13,228 nt of DNA, from assembly GCA_002437285.1 (NCBI GenBank), contig DJOV01000133.1, positions 18,255-31,482 of the forward strand. Reading direction: 5' to 3'. How positions within the stretch are numbered: position 1 is the stretch's first letter; each line of letters starts with the position of its first letter. Of this stretch, positions 13,033 through 13,228 are shown piece after piece. Source of the stretch: Prevotella sp. UBA6429 (GTDB lineage: Bacteria; Bacteroidota; Bacteroidia; Bacteroidales; Bacteroidaceae). Under the pieces are notes generated by a model, which was given only the letters and a program-made list of their open reading frames with translations, was not told the DNA's origin and made no database searches. The position numbers and the translations under genes were made by a program.

Positions 13033-13057
13033 ATAGGTATTTGCATCAATCCATATG

Positions 13058-13100
13058 AAGGGTGCGTGAAGCTTAGCTTTGCGCACCCTTTTGTCGTTTT
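13058..13100 (+). terminator. Terminator of infC-rpmI-rplT
   Basis: AAGGGTGCG (13058-13066) and CGCACCCTT (13082-13090) form a perfect 9-bp stem. AAGC and GCTT extend it inward around a TTA loop. TTGTCGTTTT follows. The hairpin begins 26 nt after the rplT stop. The AAGGG...CCCTT ends mean it may work for both strands. Confidence 0.85.
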
Positions 13101-13228
13101 GAGGTGGCTTCCTTGATAGCGAACTTGTTTTTAGCAAGGTGAATATGTGGCGGAAGTGAAATCTTGTGGCCTAATAAGGGCGGTGGGCTTGGAAAAGGAA
13201 AAGGTGAAAAGTAACCATCCGAAATGAG

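Overview
The window looks like chromosomal core DNA from a Bacteroidales bacterium, most likely a member of the Prevotellaceae. Four things point this way. Promoters fit the Bacteroidetes sigma-A pattern (TAnnTTTG at -7, TTTG/TTG near -33), and no start shows a clear Shine-Dalgarno sequence. A DUF4348 lipoprotein, a family I know only from Bacteroides/Prevotella-type genomes, is present. PheS carries the cysteine-knuckle form seen in this phylum. The order ruvX-def-TPR-thrS-infC-rpmI-rplT is familiar from Bacteroidales. The genus is inference.

Layout. (1) 37-1077, minus: pheS, divergent from a plus-strand operon of a DUF4348 lipoprotein, murB and a PhnP-like metallo-beta-lactamase hydrolase (1184-3834), with gaps of only 2-3 nt. 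(2) 3835-4341: a 507-nt gap between convergent units. It is the most unusual part of the window. It holds an unannotated small RNA on the minus strand (about 3888-3949) with its own promoter and a textbook terminator. The promoter lies in a 33-bp imperfect palindrome that carries a second, mirror-image promoter facing the other way. Beyond these are spaced CGTTAAC motifs and three tandem copies of a 23-bp repeat. (3) 4342-5323, minus: three small envelope-type genes (YtxH-like protein, holin-superfamily-III-like membrane protein, small hypothetical protein). (4) 5575-9117, plus: a SPOR-domain lipoprotein, ruvX, def (overlapping ruvX by 4 nt) and a large exported TPR protein, arranged as one operon. 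(5) 9429-11375: thrS with its own promoter and a strong terminator. (6) 11676-13032: infC-rpmI-rplT, with a consensus promoter, a hairpin between infC and rpmI, and a strong terminator after rplT. The last ~135 nt hold no gene. This is where a Bacteroidales 6S-like RNA would be expected, but the window ends too soon to tell.

How the genes work together. Most are housekeeping: charging of Phe and Thr tRNAs, translation initiation (IF3), the ribosomal proteins L35 and L20, N-terminal deformylation of nascent proteins, a RuvX/YqgF nuclease, and peptidoglycan precursor synthesis (MurB). The lipoproteins, TPR protein and YtxH/holin-like group belong to the envelope and have no defined function. 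There is no CRISPR array, no transposase, no prophage and no complete tRNA or rRNA gene. I do not see a new multi-gene system. The best candidates for something undescribed are the small RNA with its mirror-image promoter, the tandem repeats beside it, and the possible control hairpin ahead of rpmI.
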